Assembly: GCA_002746415.1 (NCBI GenBank)
Contig: NVXD01000006.1
Location: 93,287 to 157,286 of the forward strand
DNA: 64,000 bases
Direction of reading: 5' to 3'
Source of the DNA: Flavobacteriaceae bacterium
GTDB lineage: Bacteria; Bacteroidota; Bacteroidia; Flavobacteriales; Flavobacteriaceae
Shown: piece by piece, positions 18,284-27,529 of the stretch
Position numbering within the stretch: position 1 is the stretch's first letter
How the letters are laid out: each line of letters begins with the position of its first letter
The notes under the pieces: generated by a model
What the model was told of the DNA's origin: nothing
What the model saw: the letters and a program-made list of their open reading frames with translations, nothing else
Databases searched by the model: none
Program-made: the position numbers and the translations under genes

Positions 18284-18832
18284 ATGAAAAACAAAAAATG
18301 TGACAAATGTGAGAATTTAAATTTGAGTTCAGCAAAGTACTGTTCGCAATGCGGTTATAAGCTGGCTGTTGAAGAAGTAGTTGAAAATACACCACAAATC
18401 AATCAAAAACTCAAATCAAAGAATAGACTAGTGCCAATAATTGTGGGAATTATTACATTTATAGTTGCTTATTTTGGTGCACAAAAATTATTTAATACGG
18501 AACAAACCTTTGACAAAGTCTTGACCAGGGTTGCAAGTGAAATAAATGAAAATTGTCCTTTAATTATTGACGGTGATACTCGTCTTGACAATACCATTGG
18601 CTTGCCTAATAATACATTTCAGTACAATTATACTTTAATTAATTTGGATCAACGTGATATAAATGTTGCTGAGCTAAGAAAAACCATTGAACCGAACATC
18701 GTAAATAATGTTAAGACCAATCCTGATATGAAAGAATTCAGAGATAATAAGGTTACGATGACATATAATTACAAGGACAAAAATGGTGTATTTATCATTA
18801 AAATAATTGTAACTCCAGAGATGTATGAATAA
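18284..18832 (+). CDS. Zinc-ribbon membrane-anchored protein
   Basis: The 182-residue protein starts with a C-x2-C-x12-C-x2-C zinc ribbon (CDKCENLNLSSAKYCSQCG), followed by a linker and one membrane helix (about residues 48-66). The outer domain of about 115 residues has alternating polar and hydrophobic strands (IIDGDTRLDNTIGL, FQYNYTLINLD). A zinc ribbon joined to a transmembrane anchor is common in Bacteroidota sensors and envelope proteins of unknown role. The gene overlaps the next one by 8 bp. Confidence 0.72.
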   Translation: MKNKKCDKCENLNLSSAKYCSQCGYKLAVEEVVENTPQINQKLKSKNRLVPIIVGIITFIVAYFGAQKLFNTEQTFDKVLTRVASEINENCPLIIDGDTRLDNTIGLPNNTFQYNYTLINLDQRDINVAELRKTIEPNIVNNVKTNPDMKEFRDNKVTMTYNYKDKNGVFIIKIIVTPEMYE

Positions 18833-19280
18833 AATTTTAACCAAACTAGATAAGACCATCATAGCTAAAATGAGGCGCATAAGTGCCCCAACAATTCGGT
18901 TTTCATTTGGCGTAATATTTATTTGGTTCGGGATCCTTAAACCTCTTAGGTATTCTGCTGCAGAAGGGCTGCTAAAAGCTACCGTAGAATGGTTGCCCTT
19001 TGGGTCGCCTAACAATTGGTTGACCGTTATTGGATGGTGGGAAGTTGCCATAGGGGTCTTGTTTTTATTTCCAAAAACCACTCGGATTGCAATTCTGTTA
19101 TTGCTACTCCAAATGGTAGGCACGTTTATGCCATTAGTATTTCTTTCAGAGGTTACATTTCAATCAGGAAATGTATTGCTTCCAACAATGGAAGGCCAAT
19201 ACATTATTAAAAATTTAATGATTATCTCTGCTGCTTTAGTATTGGGTGGTACTGTTGCTCGAATGCGCAAAACTGAATGA
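18825..19280 (+). CDS. DoxX/DUF417-like membrane protein
   Basis: The 151-residue protein has four predicted membrane helices (about 21-40, 64-85, 86-108 and 122-143). FSFGVIFIWFGILKPLRYS and WEVAIGVLFLFPKTTRIA match the DoxX-like/DUF417 superfamily. The 8-bp overlap with the zinc-ribbon gene indicates translational coupling. Confidence 0.72.
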   Translation: MNKILTKLDKTIIAKMRRISAPTIRFSFGVIFIWFGILKPLRYSAAEGLLKATVEWLPFGSPNNWLTVIGWWEVAIGVLFLFPKTTRIAILLLLLQMVGTFMPLVFLSEVTFQSGNVLLPTMEGQYIIKNLMIISAALVLGGTVARMRKTE

Positions 19281-19473
19281 TAAACAACTACTTACAAATA
19301 CTGATTAATGATTATTTAATTATGTGAGTTGTGCTGTCCCTAGTGCTAGGGAATTCCAGTATAAAAACAGATTCCTCTCTTTAAGGGTTGTTTCATAAAA
19401 AACTTCTCAAATAAGGATTAAAACTTCTCAGACAAATGCAACCCTATTAAAATTGATTCTTTTGTAAGAAAAC

Positions 19474-20325
19474 ATGAACCTTAAATCAATAGCATTATTT
19501 GGCAAAACACTTTTCAGTTGGGTAACCATGGAACAGCTTGTGCACATGCCTATCCCTATGCCAGAAAATGAAGCAGCATTTGTATATACCCTAAAAGGAA
19601 GTTGTGTCAGCTATTCTGAGACAGACGAGTTACATATAGTCGCCAATCAAGCAGTTCTGGCTAAATGTGGAAACAGTATGTTTAGGACACTTGCTTATGG
19701 TGGAAGCACAGCATATAGTGCAATATCTATTCGCTTCCATAAAGAAGTCCTAGAGCAATTGTATAGTGATACGCCTTCACCCTTTTTTAAAACGGCAGAT
19801 AGTCCATTAAGCGTGAACAGCGTTTTAGTTGAAGGGAACGAACTCATATCGCAATTTGCAAAGAGCCTTATGTATTATTTTGACCACCAAGAAATCCTAA
19901 CAGAAGAACTCCTTATTCTAAAATTGAAGGAGCTTATTGTTTTGCTGTTGCAAGCAGAGAATTCTCCTGAAATTCTTGGAATAATGAACAACCTTTTTGA
20001 AAACAAAACCTTCAAGTTTAAGGAGATTATAAAGGCACATATATGCTCCTCTATAAATATTGAAGAATTAGCGCAACTCACCAACCATAGTCTTTCGTCA
20101 TTCAAAAAAGAATTTAAACGCATCTATAATGACACTCCTAATAATTATATCATTACCCAAAGGATTGAAAAAGTAGCTGCTCTATTGTCTATTTCAAAGG
20201 ATACCATCAGTACTATAGCCTACGATTGTGAGTTCAAAACACTTGCCCATATGTCTAGGGTATTTAAAGCTAAATATGGCATTTCACCTACCACTTACAG
20301 GCAAAACTTTTCAGACAAACGATAA
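19474..20325 (+). CDS. AraC-family transcriptional regulator
   Basis: The 283-residue protein has an N-terminal sensing domain (about 1-175, cupin-like in composition) and a C-terminal pair of helix-turn-helix motifs: INIEELAQLTNHSLSSFKKEFKRIYNDTPNNYI (about 190-222) and DTISTIAYDCEFKTLAHMSRVFKAKYGISPTTYR at the end. Its target could be the SRPBCC gene 73 bp downstream, which is on the same strand; that is only positional inference. Confidence 0.85.
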   Translation: MNLKSIALFGKTLFSWVTMEQLVHMPIPMPENEAAFVYTLKGSCVSYSETDELHIVANQAVLAKCGNSMFRTLAYGGSTAYSAISIRFHKEVLEQLYSDTPSPFFKTADSPLSVNSVLVEGNELISQFAKSLMYYFDHQEILTEELLILKLKELIVLLLQAENSPEILGIMNNLFENKTFKFKEIIKAHICSSINIEELAQLTNHSLSSFKKEFKRIYNDTPNNYIITQRIEKVAALLSISKDTISTIAYDCEFKTLAHMSRVFKAKYGISPTTYRQNFSDKR

Positions 20326-20398
20326 AACTTCATAGTCAAACCTATCGGCTATTCCCAAACTACTTTTGATTCATCTATAATTCAGCAAAAAATAAAAG

Positions 20399-20983
20399 AT
20401 GAGGAAAAGAAAAGGAAAAGTCATGCTACTTACTTTGCTAATAATAATACTATTTACGTCTATTATTGTGGCTCAGAATCAGAAAAAAGTGAAAGTAATT
20501 CAGAAAACATTGCTAAGTGATACCATTAATGTGCCAGCAGACTCCCTTTGGGTAATTCTTAGAGCATTTGACAAAGTTGCTCATTGGACTTCAGAATTAG
20601 AGCATTCAGAAGGTGTAGGTCAAGCAAAATTTGAGGGGGCTACTTGTAACAAAAGAGTTTGTCTGCAGGATGGCAAAAAACTAGTGGAAGAACTTACGAT
20701 GTTTAGTGATGAAAAAAGAGAACTTGCCTATGAATTAAGGGAGGGAGCACCGGGTTTTGTGAAACTTGCTAAAAATCACTGGAGGGTTATTGAAATTAGC
20801 CCAAATCAAAGTAAAGTTCAGATGGATGTTACAATACATCTTTCCAAATTTATGGGTTTTTTCTTAGGAGGTATCATTACCAAGACAATGACCAAAAAGG
20901 TTGGAATTGTCCTGGATGAATTAAAAATTTACGCAGAAACTGGTGAAGTATCTGAGGCAAAAAAAAGGCAGTTAAATCACTAG
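20399..20983 (+). CDS. SRPBCC-family protein with N-terminal signal/anchor
   Basis: The 194-residue protein has a basic N-terminus and a hydrophobic segment (about residues 8-25, ending before AQNQ), so it is probably exported or anchored. The rest follows the START/SRPBCC order: LSDTINVPADSLWVILRAFDKVAHWTSELE, then GTCNKRVC-like, KLVEELTMF and a C-terminal amphipathic helix. Such proteins bind small hydrophobic ligands; the ligand is unknown. Confidence 0.72.
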   Translation: MRKRKGKVMLLTLLIIILFTSIIVAQNQKKVKVIQKTLLSDTINVPADSLWVILRAFDKVAHWTSELEHSEGVGQAKFEGATCNKRVCLQDGKKLVEELTMFSDEKRELAYELREGAPGFVKLAKNHWRVIEISPNQSKVQMDVTIHLSKFMGFFLGGIITKTMTKKVGIVLDELKIYAETGEVSEAKKRQLNH

Positions 20984-21024
20984 TCTAAATATGAGAATAG
21001 CGTTTTACTCCTTGTTAAAACTTC

Positions 21025-21190
21025 AGATTTATCGTCGCTTTGCTCACTCGAAATGGCGCCTAGTAGTTCCTTTGTCATTTCGAGTAAACGGAGGAATCTA
21101 AACTGTCTATTCCCAAAAAACCAACAAGAACCAACCAATCACAAATATTCTTAAATCCAAATTTCTCGTCGCTTTTACTTACTCGAAAAC
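21025..21190. repeat. Interspersed palindromic repeat, family A (three half-units)
   Basis: At 21025-21100 an AGATTT...CTCGAAATGGCG half is followed by GTCATTTCGAGTAAACGGA and then GGAATCTA, forming an inverted pair. A further half (AAATTTCTCGTCGC...ACTCGAAAAC) lies at 21157-21190. The same units recur at 21962-22087, 23131-23271 and 37871-37923. It fills most of the 385-bp gap before the gene at 21370. Confidence 0.8.
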
Positions 21191-21369
21191 CAAGTTGTTT
21201 TATGGCGCATAATTTCTGATTAACAATTACTTAGCTCTCTTTATTTATGACTTTTTTATGACAAACTTGTTCATATTTGTTGAACTTGTACTCCTATAAT
21301 TGTCTATTAAATGCTGAAAAGTTCATAAGTCTTAATTAAATAACACATATAATTTCAAAACAGAATCCT

Positions 21370-21933
21370 ATGAAGTCTCTAAAGAAGCAAACCACATTAT
21401 TCCTTTTATGTGTATCGTTCTCAGTACTACATGCACAAAATGAAATGAAACCAGCAGAGGGCTATACCCCTCAAATTGGTTATATGGTAGCAATGCTAGA
21501 AGAAACAAAGAATGCAATTACGGAAAGTATCAGTGCATTAAACCAAACAGAAACCGATTTTATGTTCGACACCAAAGCCAACAGTATTGGTGCTTTACTC
21601 ATGCATGTAATGGCCACTGAAGCATACTTCCAAGTGGAAACTTTAGAAGGCCGTACGTGGACTGATGAAGAAAAAGAGTTTTGGGGAGTTGCATCTGGTT
21701 TGGGAGCAACTTCAAAAGAAAAAGTAAAAGGGAAACCAATAACATATTATTTGGAGCTTTGGAATGAGCTTCGTAAAAAAACACTTGACGGTTTAAAAAC
21801 TAAGAATGATGCCTGGTTCGCATCAAACATAGAAGAAGGTATAAACAATCATTGGGCATGGTTTCATATTTTGGAGCACCAGGCCAATCATATGGGTCAA
21901 ATAGCGATGGTAAAAAACAGACTCGCCAAATAA
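21370..21933 (+). CDS. Exported DinB-family protein
   Basis: The 187-residue protein has a Sec signal peptide (hydrophobic core about residues 9-20, ending at LHAQ). The mature part is a DinB-like four-helix bundle. Histidines in GALLMHVMATEA and ILEHQANHMGQ are placed as in the metal-binding DinB superfamily. It is clearly related to the Tat-exported protein at 17557 (shared KANSIGA, EGR-x-W and a final HXXGQ motif). Palindromic repeats flank it on both sides. The biochemical role is unknown. Confidence 0.8.
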   Translation: MKSLKKQTTLFLLCVSFSVLHAQNEMKPAEGYTPQIGYMVAMLEETKNAITESISALNQTETDFMFDTKANSIGALLMHVMATEAYFQVETLEGRTWTDEEKEFWGVASGLGATSKEKVKGKPITYYLELWNELRKKTLDGLKTKNDAWFASNIEEGINNHWAWFHILEHQANHMGQIAMVKNRLAK

Positions 21934-21961
21934 ACGAAAGGTTCTATAGTGGTTCTGCTGT

Positions 21962-22087
21962 AATTTCGAATGCAAGGAGAAATCCAATTCATCAAACCAA
22001 AATCCATTCTTTAGATTTCTCGTCGTAAACTCCCTCGAAATGACATATAGCGATTCCTACGTCATTTCGAGTGTAAGGAGAAATCTA
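21962..22087. repeat. Interspersed palindromic repeat, family A
   Basis: A half-unit AATTTCGAATGCAAGGAGAA is at 21962. A full inverted pair runs from AGATTTCTCGTCG (22013) through CCTCGAAATGACA to GTCATTTCGAGTG and GGAGAAATCTA (22087). Confidence 0.8.
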
Positions 22088-22201
22088 TGCTGTTTTATAG
22101 CCAATTGATCGTGATTGCCTCAATATCAGCGCAAATTCTTATCTTTAAGGTAAGTGCAATACGTGCAAGTTAGTTGGAGAGAATAATTTAAATAAATTCA
22201 G

Positions 22202-22879
22202 ATGGACAGGAAAAAATTCTTAAAAAATGGTTTGGTTGGCTTGGGAACTATTGTTGCCTTACCAACTGTACTAACATCTTTTTCAAAAAATAAGGAAGCT
22301 ATAGGAGACTGTGATATGTCACCTAGAGAAACCGCAGGGCCTTTCCCAAATATTTCACCTGCTACCTTGGCCATGCAAAATATTATTGGAAATAGAACTG
22401 GGGTTCCTTTTTTAATTACACTAACTATCCAAGACCAAAGTGATAATTGCAAGCCCTTAGCAAATGTATTTGTTGACATATGGCATTGTGATGCAAAAGG
22501 ATACTATTCTCAATATGGTAAAATTCCATTGCAACGGGCAGATTACACCAATGAAAGCTTCTTACGTGGCAGGCAAACCACAGATGAGAATGGTCAAATT
22601 TCCTTCATCAGTATTTTTCCAGGATGGTATCCGAGCCGTGCCCCTCATATTCATGTTGAAGTATTAGATGCTAATGAAAATTCCTTAAGGATTACGCAGA
22701 TCGCTTTTCCAGAAGATGTTTGTGATACAGTTTATGCAACAAATGATTATAAGGGAAAGGCCGACACATTAAACGCAGGTGACGGTGTGTTTGCCAACAG
22801 CCTGGATGGGAATATGTTGGATAACATCTCAGGAAATACAACGGATGGCTATACACTATTGAAAACGATTGTGGTTTAA
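22202..22879 (+). CDS. Intradiol ring-cleavage dioxygenase-like protein
   Basis: The 225-residue protein belongs to the protocatechuate 3,4-dioxygenase/catechol dioxygenase family of non-heme Fe(III) enzymes. The N-terminus (DRKKFLKNGLVGLGTIV) is a Tat-like signal of the kind found on secreted members. The core has ETAGPFPN, VFVDIWHCDAKGYYSQY (first tyrosine ligand) and FPGWYPSRAPHIHVEV, which supplies the second tyrosine and the two histidine ligands. The substrate is not predictable: exported Bacteroidota homologues are uncharacterised. Repeats flank it on both sides. Confidence 0.83.
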   Translation: MDRKKFLKNGLVGLGTIVALPTVLTSFSKNKEAIGDCDMSPRETAGPFPNISPATLAMQNIIGNRTGVPFLITLTIQDQSDNCKPLANVFVDIWHCDAKGYYSQYGKIPLQRADYTNESFLRGRQTTDENGQISFISIFPGWYPSRAPHIHVEVLDANENSLRITQIAFPEDVCDTVYATNDYKGKADTLNAGDGVFANSLDGNMLDNISGNTTDGYTLLKTIVV

Positions 22880-22920
22880 CTTAGCCCAAATAGGTCCACT
22901 AAATTTTAAGGTAATGTTAT

Positions 22921-22994
22921 CATGCTGAACTTGTTTCAGCAGCTCATCAGTATTTCATTTACTTGATGTGATTCTGAAATTAATTCAGAATCAC
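22921..22994. repeat. Interspersed palindromic repeat, family B
   Basis: It begins CATGCTGAACTTGTTTCAGC and is followed by a second palindrome, GTGATTCTGAA-ATTAA-TTCAGAATCAC, with 11-bp perfect arms at 22968-22994. Both palindromes share the CTGAA/TTCAG core. Confidence 0.85.
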
Positions 22995-23033
22995 GCTACT
23001 ACAATACTCTGTACTAAATAAGCTTATCCTTTG

Positions 23034-23120
23034 GTCATGCTGAACTTGTTTCAGCATCTCATCAGTATTATACTTATTTGATGCGATTCTGAAATCCCCA
23101 ATACTTCGGCGTAGAATGAC
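23034..23120. repeat. Interspersed palindromic repeat, family B
   Basis: GTCATGCTGAACTTGTTTCA at 23034 opens the unit. GATGCGATTCTGAAAT and AGAATGAC close it, so the ends GTCAT/ATGAC are also inverted. Confidence 0.85.
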
Positions 23121-23130
23121 TTGGTTTGCT

Positions 23131-23271
23131 GTCATTTCGAGCGAAAGGAGAAATCTAAGTTGTCTAGTACCTAATAACCAATATCCTTCAATCCAGATTT
23201 CTCGTCACATGCTCGCTCGAAATGACCTAATAGTAGTTCCTCCGTCATTTCGACTAAAAAGAGAAATCTAA
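23131..23271. repeat. Interspersed palindromic repeats, family A (three half-units)
   Basis: GTCATTTCGAGCGAAAGGAG (23131), its inverted partner ending GCTCGAAATGACC (about 23195-23226) and another GTCATTTCGACTAAAAAGAG (23243) are present. The spacer after the first half resembles the spacer in the 21025 copy, so the real unit is longer than the palindrome. Confidence 0.8.
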
Positions 23272-23295
23272 ATTGTTTCATTCACAAACAAACCC

Positions 23296-24759
23296 CTACA
23301 ACCCACTAACATACCCCCCATACATATCTTTAAACTGATAGCCTTTTGTAAAGCGGTGTCGGCTTAGCTTTTTGTGAGCCACCAAGCCCCAGAGCATTAA
23401 TTCTTTTAGGAAATAAGCATCTTCTTTTGGAACATCGGGTTGGTGTTCGGTTATCAACCTGCTTAATGGTGTAATGCTATCTAGAAGTTTTTGGTAATCA
23501 GCATCCGTGGAATCGTCTAATAACTCAAAACCTTCACTGTCAAAAAACCAACTGATTAGCTCATCATACGGACTGGGTGCATCCTTGCGTTCTAATTTCG
23601 AAATAGGTGGAAAATAGCTTGGAAAAACTGTTTTTATAGCATCCGCAATTAGAGTTTCAGCCACGGCACCGGCTCCCTCCTGCTCTCCTTCATATACAAG
23701 TTCTATCTTTCCTGTGATAGATGGGACAATACCCATAAAATCACTGAGTCGCACTACGGTGGACTTTTCAGCACTATGCAAACACCTTCTTTCAGCTGTG
23801 CTTAATAAGTTTTCAAAGGCGGTAATGCTCATTCTGGCACTCACTCCACTCTTGGCATCTACATATTCACTCTTTCGGGCTTCAAAACTAATCTGCTCTA
23901 ATACATCCTTTGCTAAATCTGGCACATGCACCAAATCACTTTGACGCTTGTCTAACCGTGCTTCCTGGGCAGTAATTTTACGTGCTGTTGCTATATCCTC
24001 AGGGTAATGTGTAAGGATCTGAGATCCTATTCTATCTTTTAATGGCGTTACTATACTACCTCTATTTGTATAATCCTCCGGGTTGGCGGTAAAAATAAAT
24101 TGGATATCCAATGGCAGCCTGACTTTAAACCCCCGAATCTGAATATCGCCCTCTTGTAGAATATTAAACAAAGACACTTGAATCCTAGCTTGTAAATCTG
24201 GCAATTCATTGATCACAAAAATACATCTGTTGGCACGTGGAATCATGCCAAAATGAATCACAAGCTCATTCGCATAGGATAATTTTAGATTGGCAGCTTT
24301 TATAGGATCCACATCACCAATTAAATCGGCCACCGTAACATCTGGTGTGGCTAGTTTTTCATAAAAACGTTCTTCCCTCGGTAACCAGCTAATTGGGGTT
24401 TTATCTCCCTTTTCTGTTATGATAACTTTTGCCAAGCTCGACAAAGGAGCCAAAGGATCATCATTCACTTCAGAACCTGTCACCACAGGGATATACTCGT
24501 CAAGCAAATTCACCATCAGCCTAGCCAACCGCGTTTTAGCCTGCCCCCGCAACCCTAGTAGGTTGATATTATGCCTAGAAAGAATAGCGCGTTCCAGTTC
24601 TGGCATCACGGAATCTTCATAGCCCCAAACCCCTTCAAAAACAGGCTCCTTGTTTTTTATTTTTTCCCTTAGGTTATCCCGCAGCTCGTCTTTTATGCTC
24701 TTGCTTTGGTAACCAGATTTCTTTAGCTCTCCTAGTGTTTTTATGTCTTTTTGTTTCAT
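23296..24759 (-). CDS. MoxR/ChlI-type AAA+ ATPase
   Basis: The 487-residue ATPase resembles magnesium chelatase subunit I but has no chelatase operon around it. A helical N-terminal leader is followed by a Walker A variant, GLRGQAKTRLAR (about residue 73), the Walker B-like FVINELPDL, a sensor-1 region FIFTANPEDYTNRGSIVTPLKDRIGS and an arginine-finger region. The C-terminal 110 residues are helical. Its partner is the VWA protein encoded next to it. Together they look like a ChlI/ChlD-style AAA-VWA chaperone pair, but the target protein is unknown. Confidence 0.85.
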   Translation of the reverse strand: MKQKDIKTLGELKKSGYQSKSIKDELRDNLREKIKNKEPVFEGVWGYEDSVMPELERAILSRHNINLLGLRGQAKTRLARLMVNLLDEYIPVVTGSEVNDDPLAPLSSLAKVIITEKGDKTPISWLPREERFYEKLATPDVTVADLIGDVDPIKAANLKLSYANELVIHFGMIPRANRCIFVINELPDLQARIQVSLFNILQEGDIQIRGFKVRLPLDIQFIFTANPEDYTNRGSIVTPLKDRIGSQILTHYPEDIATARKITAQEARLDKRQSDLVHVPDLAKDVLEQISFEARKSEYVDAKSGVSARMSITAFENLLSTAERRCLHSAEKSTVVRLSDFMGIVPSITGKIELVYEGEQEGAGAVAETLIADAIKTVFPSYFPPISKLERKDAPSPYDELISWFFDSEGFELLDDSTDADYQKLLDSITPLSRLITEHQPDVPKEDAYFLKELMLWGLVAHKKLSRHRFTKGYQFKDMYGGYVSGL

Positions 24760-24863
24760 TTTAAATATACGATTTACGAAATTGGAATCACGAATTTTAG
24801 GAATAAGGTATATTCCGTACCTCTAACATCTAAACTCCAACTTCTAAATTCTAACCTCTATTT

Positions 24864-26009
24864 TCACTTCAACCTTTTCCTCCGATTCGCCTCATAATCC
24901 TCAAAAATCATCTCTCCCAATCCGGAAAGTCCAGTATAAAAAGCCTTGCCATTATTCAATTTACTGAATTCCTGTACAAATTGCATGAGATAAGGATCTT
25001 GGGCTATCATAAAAGTAGTAATGGGGATGTGTAGTTTTCTTGCATGTTGTGCCATTGCGTAACACTTTTCTACAATATGGTCATCTAAGCCCACACTGTT
25101 TTTGTAATAGGTACCATCTGGCAAACGCAAACAACTTGGCTTTCCATCGGTAATCATAAAGATCTGTTTGTTGGTATTTCGTTTTCTACGCAGCATATCC
25201 ATCGCCAATTGCAAACCAGCTACCGTATTGGTATGGTAGGGTCCCACTTTTAAATAGGGCAACTCTTTAATAGTAATAGGCCAAGCATCATTCCCAAATA
25301 CCAGAATATCTATGGTGTCCTTGGGATAGCGGGTTGTAATCAATTCCACCAAGGCCATGGCTACTTTTTTGGCCGGTGTAATACGATCCTCCCCATAGAG
25401 GATCATGCTGTGGCTGATGTCAATCATCAAAACCGTACTCATCTGTGCCTTGTATTGGGTATTTTCTACCACTAAATCATCTTCGGTTAATCGGAAATCG
25501 TCCAAACCATGATGGATCTGCGCATTTTTAAGGCTTTCTGTCATGGAAATTCGCTCTAACGCATCCCCATATCTATATTCTCTAAACTCCCCAGTATGTT
25601 CATCTCCTCTACCCGATTTTCCTGTTTTATGATTTCCGTTACCGCTACGTTTTAGCTTTCCGAAAATTTGTTCCAAAGCCTTTTGACGAAGCAGTCGCTC
25701 CATTTTTGCAGTAATAGACAAACTTCCACCTTCTCCTCCTTCCGCTTCACCAGTGCCTCCACCATCTTCAAATTCTTCCCGTAAAAATCCTTTGGCTTTT
25801 AGGTCTTCAATAAAATCATCAATAGTATAGTTCTCGTCGGTGAGTTCATATTCGATATCCAACTCTCTCAACCAGTCCAATGCCTCATTCACATCCCCCG
25901 AGGTATGCGTAATCAATTCCTGAAAAACACTAAACAACTTCTCAAACGGAGTTTGTTCTGGAGTGGTATAGGTATCAAACCGAAAGCCTTTTCTCGATAT
26001 CTGGGTCAT
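24864..26009 (-). CDS. VWA-domain protein, partner of the AAA+ ATPase
   Basis: The 381-residue protein has an N-terminal helical region and a central Gly/Glu-rich linker (about 95-115). The C-terminal VWA domain has a MIDAS motif (MIDISHSM, about residue 197) and the further metal-site residues in MITDGKPSC. It is transcribed first, with the ATPase gene about 105 bp downstream on the same strand. I chose ATG 26009 because the six residues before it add nothing to the fold. Confidence 0.85.
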   Translation of the reverse strand: MTQISRKGFRFDTYTTPEQTPFEKLFSVFQELITHTSGDVNEALDWLRELDIEYELTDENYTIDDFIEDLKAKGFLREEFEDGGGTGEAEGGEGGSLSITAKMERLLRQKALEQIFGKLKRSGNGNHKTGKSGRGDEHTGEFREYRYGDALERISMTESLKNAQIHHGLDDFRLTEDDLVVENTQYKAQMSTVLMIDISHSMILYGEDRITPAKKVAMALVELITTRYPKDTIDILVFGNDAWPITIKELPYLKVGPYHTNTVAGLQLAMDMLRRKRNTNKQIFMITDGKPSCLRLPDGTYYKNSVGLDDHIVEKCYAMAQHARKLHIPITTFMIAQDPYLMQFVQEFSKLNNGKAFYTGLSGLGEMIFEDYEANRRKRLK

Positions 26010-26444
26010 ATTATAAATGTAACACAATTCAAGGTATTGGTCTCCTTTTTAGAGAAAACTTAACGTGTAAAAAGGGAGTGGTAGTTTGGGTAAGATGATG
26101 TATGAGGTGAATCGGAGAAGAAGTATTGAGTATTTAGAAAATAGTATTGGAAATATAGTATTAAGTAAGTAGTAATAAGTGAATAGTGTTTCGCAAAAAG
26201 TGTGAAACAGGAGTGCTTTGTACATAAAACTTTGTACTTCGTACTAGCATCCCAGCCACCGCAACTCCTCTTAAACGCTATGGAGCAGGCCCTACAACCA
26301 TTCTGTAACCAAAAGCACCCTAAATCGTCTACTATAAATAGCACAAATTTCACAAACCATGCAACCCTTAGAGTTTTGTTCTGTCTTTAACTATAGAGAG
26401 AAAATAAAGTACATTTAAGGAGATTTTAAGCGGCACTAATTTAA
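26010..26444. other. 435-bp divergent intergenic region
   Basis: It separates the VWA gene (minus) from the ECF sigma gene (plus). A minus-strand frame of about 97 codons exists, but it has a random, low-complexity composition with no motif, so I do not call it a gene. The region presumably holds both promoters. No classical -7 element is obvious. Confidence 0.5.
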
Positions 26445-26984
26445 TTGGAAAACATCATTCTTTTTACTCATAAGGACCTTGTTGAAAAAAGCAAGTCTGG
26501 GGATAGAAACGCACAGTACGAACTGTACGAACTCTATGTGGGTGGCATGTACAATATTGGCATGCGTATGTTGCCTACTAAAGAAGATACTGAAGATGTC
26601 ATACAAGAAAGCTTTATAGAAGCTTTTAACAAACTCTCCTCTTTTAGATATGAAAGTACTTTTGGCTCTTGGTTAAAACGAATCGTCATCAATAAAAGCA
26701 TTAATCATTTAAAGCTAAAGAGAATTCCGGTTACAGCAATAGAAGATCATGAATATCATATTACAGATGATATTGTGGAAAAGGATGTGCCACTGGACAT
26801 TCAACATATTAAGAAAGCGATAAAAATGCTACCAGATGGCTACAAACAAATTATTAACCTATACCTAATTGAGGGGTACGACCATGTAGAAATTGCAGAG
26901 ATATTAGGCATTGCTACATCAACCTCAAAATCACAGTACCATAGGGCGAAGAAAAAATTGATAGAACTAATAAAGGGATTGTAA
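26445..26984 (+). CDS. ECF RNA polymerase sigma factor
   Basis: The 179-residue sigma-70-type factor has region 2 (DVIQESFIEAFNKLSSFRYESTFGSWLKRIVINK) and region 4 (LPDGYKQIINLYLIEGYDHVEIAEILGIATSTSKSQYHRAKKKL). The first in-frame ATG is at about residue 30, inside region 2, so it cannot be the real start. TTG 26445 is the only start that keeps the whole fold. An AAGGAG motif at 26417-26422 is too distant to be its ribosome site. The stop overlaps the ATG of the next gene by 1 bp (TAATG). It probably controls the downstream operon. Confidence 0.88.
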   Translation: MENIILFTHKDLVEKSKSGDRNAQYELYELYVGGMYNIGMRMLPTKEDTEDVIQESFIEAFNKLSSFRYESTFGSWLKRIVINKSINHLKLKRIPVTAIEDHEYHITDDIVEKDVPLDIQHIKKAIKMLPDGYKQIINLYLIEGYDHVEIAEILGIATSTSKSQYHRAKKKLIELIKGL

Positions 26985-27529
26985 TGGACGAATTGGAAAA
27001 ATACATCAGGGAACATAAATCCTCCTTTAATGAACATAAAGTGGATCGGCAGAAGCTTTGGGAAAACATAGCTCCTAAGCTAGACCAAAAACCAGCTCCA
27101 AAAGTAATTAGGCTATGGCAATCGCCCTTCCTAAAAGTAGCGGCCAGTATTTTAGTACTGTTGGGTATGTTCACTGTCATTCAATTTTTTATAAATGGCG
27201 GCATCAACACCAATGAACCCACCATAGTAAACAAAGAGTTGGAAGAAATAGACATGTATTATTCTGGTATGGTATTCCAACAAGTGCAATTGGTAAAGCT
27301 AAACAAGCTGCTCTCCCAAACCGAAAAAGAGGAATTTTTGTCTTTTATGGACGATTTAGATCAAGAATATGAGGAATTACGCATAGAAATGCACAAAAAC
27401 CTAGACAATGAATTGGTAATGGAAGCCATTGTAAACAATTACAAAAAGAGAATAGAATTGATAGAGACCTTGTTACACAGAATAAATAATTCAAAAAATA
27501 TTGAAGATGGGAATGGATATATCTTATAA
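26984..27529 (+). CDS. Membrane anti-sigma-like protein
   Basis: The 181-residue protein has a cytoplasmic N-terminal part of about 50 residues (MDELEKYIREHKSSFNEHKVD) and one transmembrane helix (about 52-72, VAASILVLLGMFTVIQFF). The periplasmic helical domain follows. The position right after an ECF sigma gene, with a 1-bp overlap, and the single-span topology make it the likely anti-sigma partner. No zinc-binding motif was seen. The end overlaps the next gene by 23 bp. Confidence 0.75.
   Translation: MDELEKYIREHKSSFNEHKVDRQKLWENIAPKLDQKPAPKVIRLWQSPFLKVAASILVLLGMFTVIQFFINGGINTNEPTIVNKELEEIDMYYSGMVFQQVQLVKLNKLLSQTEKEEFLSFMDDLDQEYEELRIEMHKNLDNELVMEAIVNNYKKRIELIETLLHRINNSKNIEDGNGYIL

Noticed and set aside
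21025..23271. Repeats considered as a CRISPR array
   Set aside because: The units are palindromic, unevenly spaced and interrupted by genes; there are no uniform spacers and no cas genes.
26060..26353. 97-codon minus-strand frame between the VWA and sigma genes
   Set aside because: Random composition, no family resemblance and no start context; treated as non-coding.
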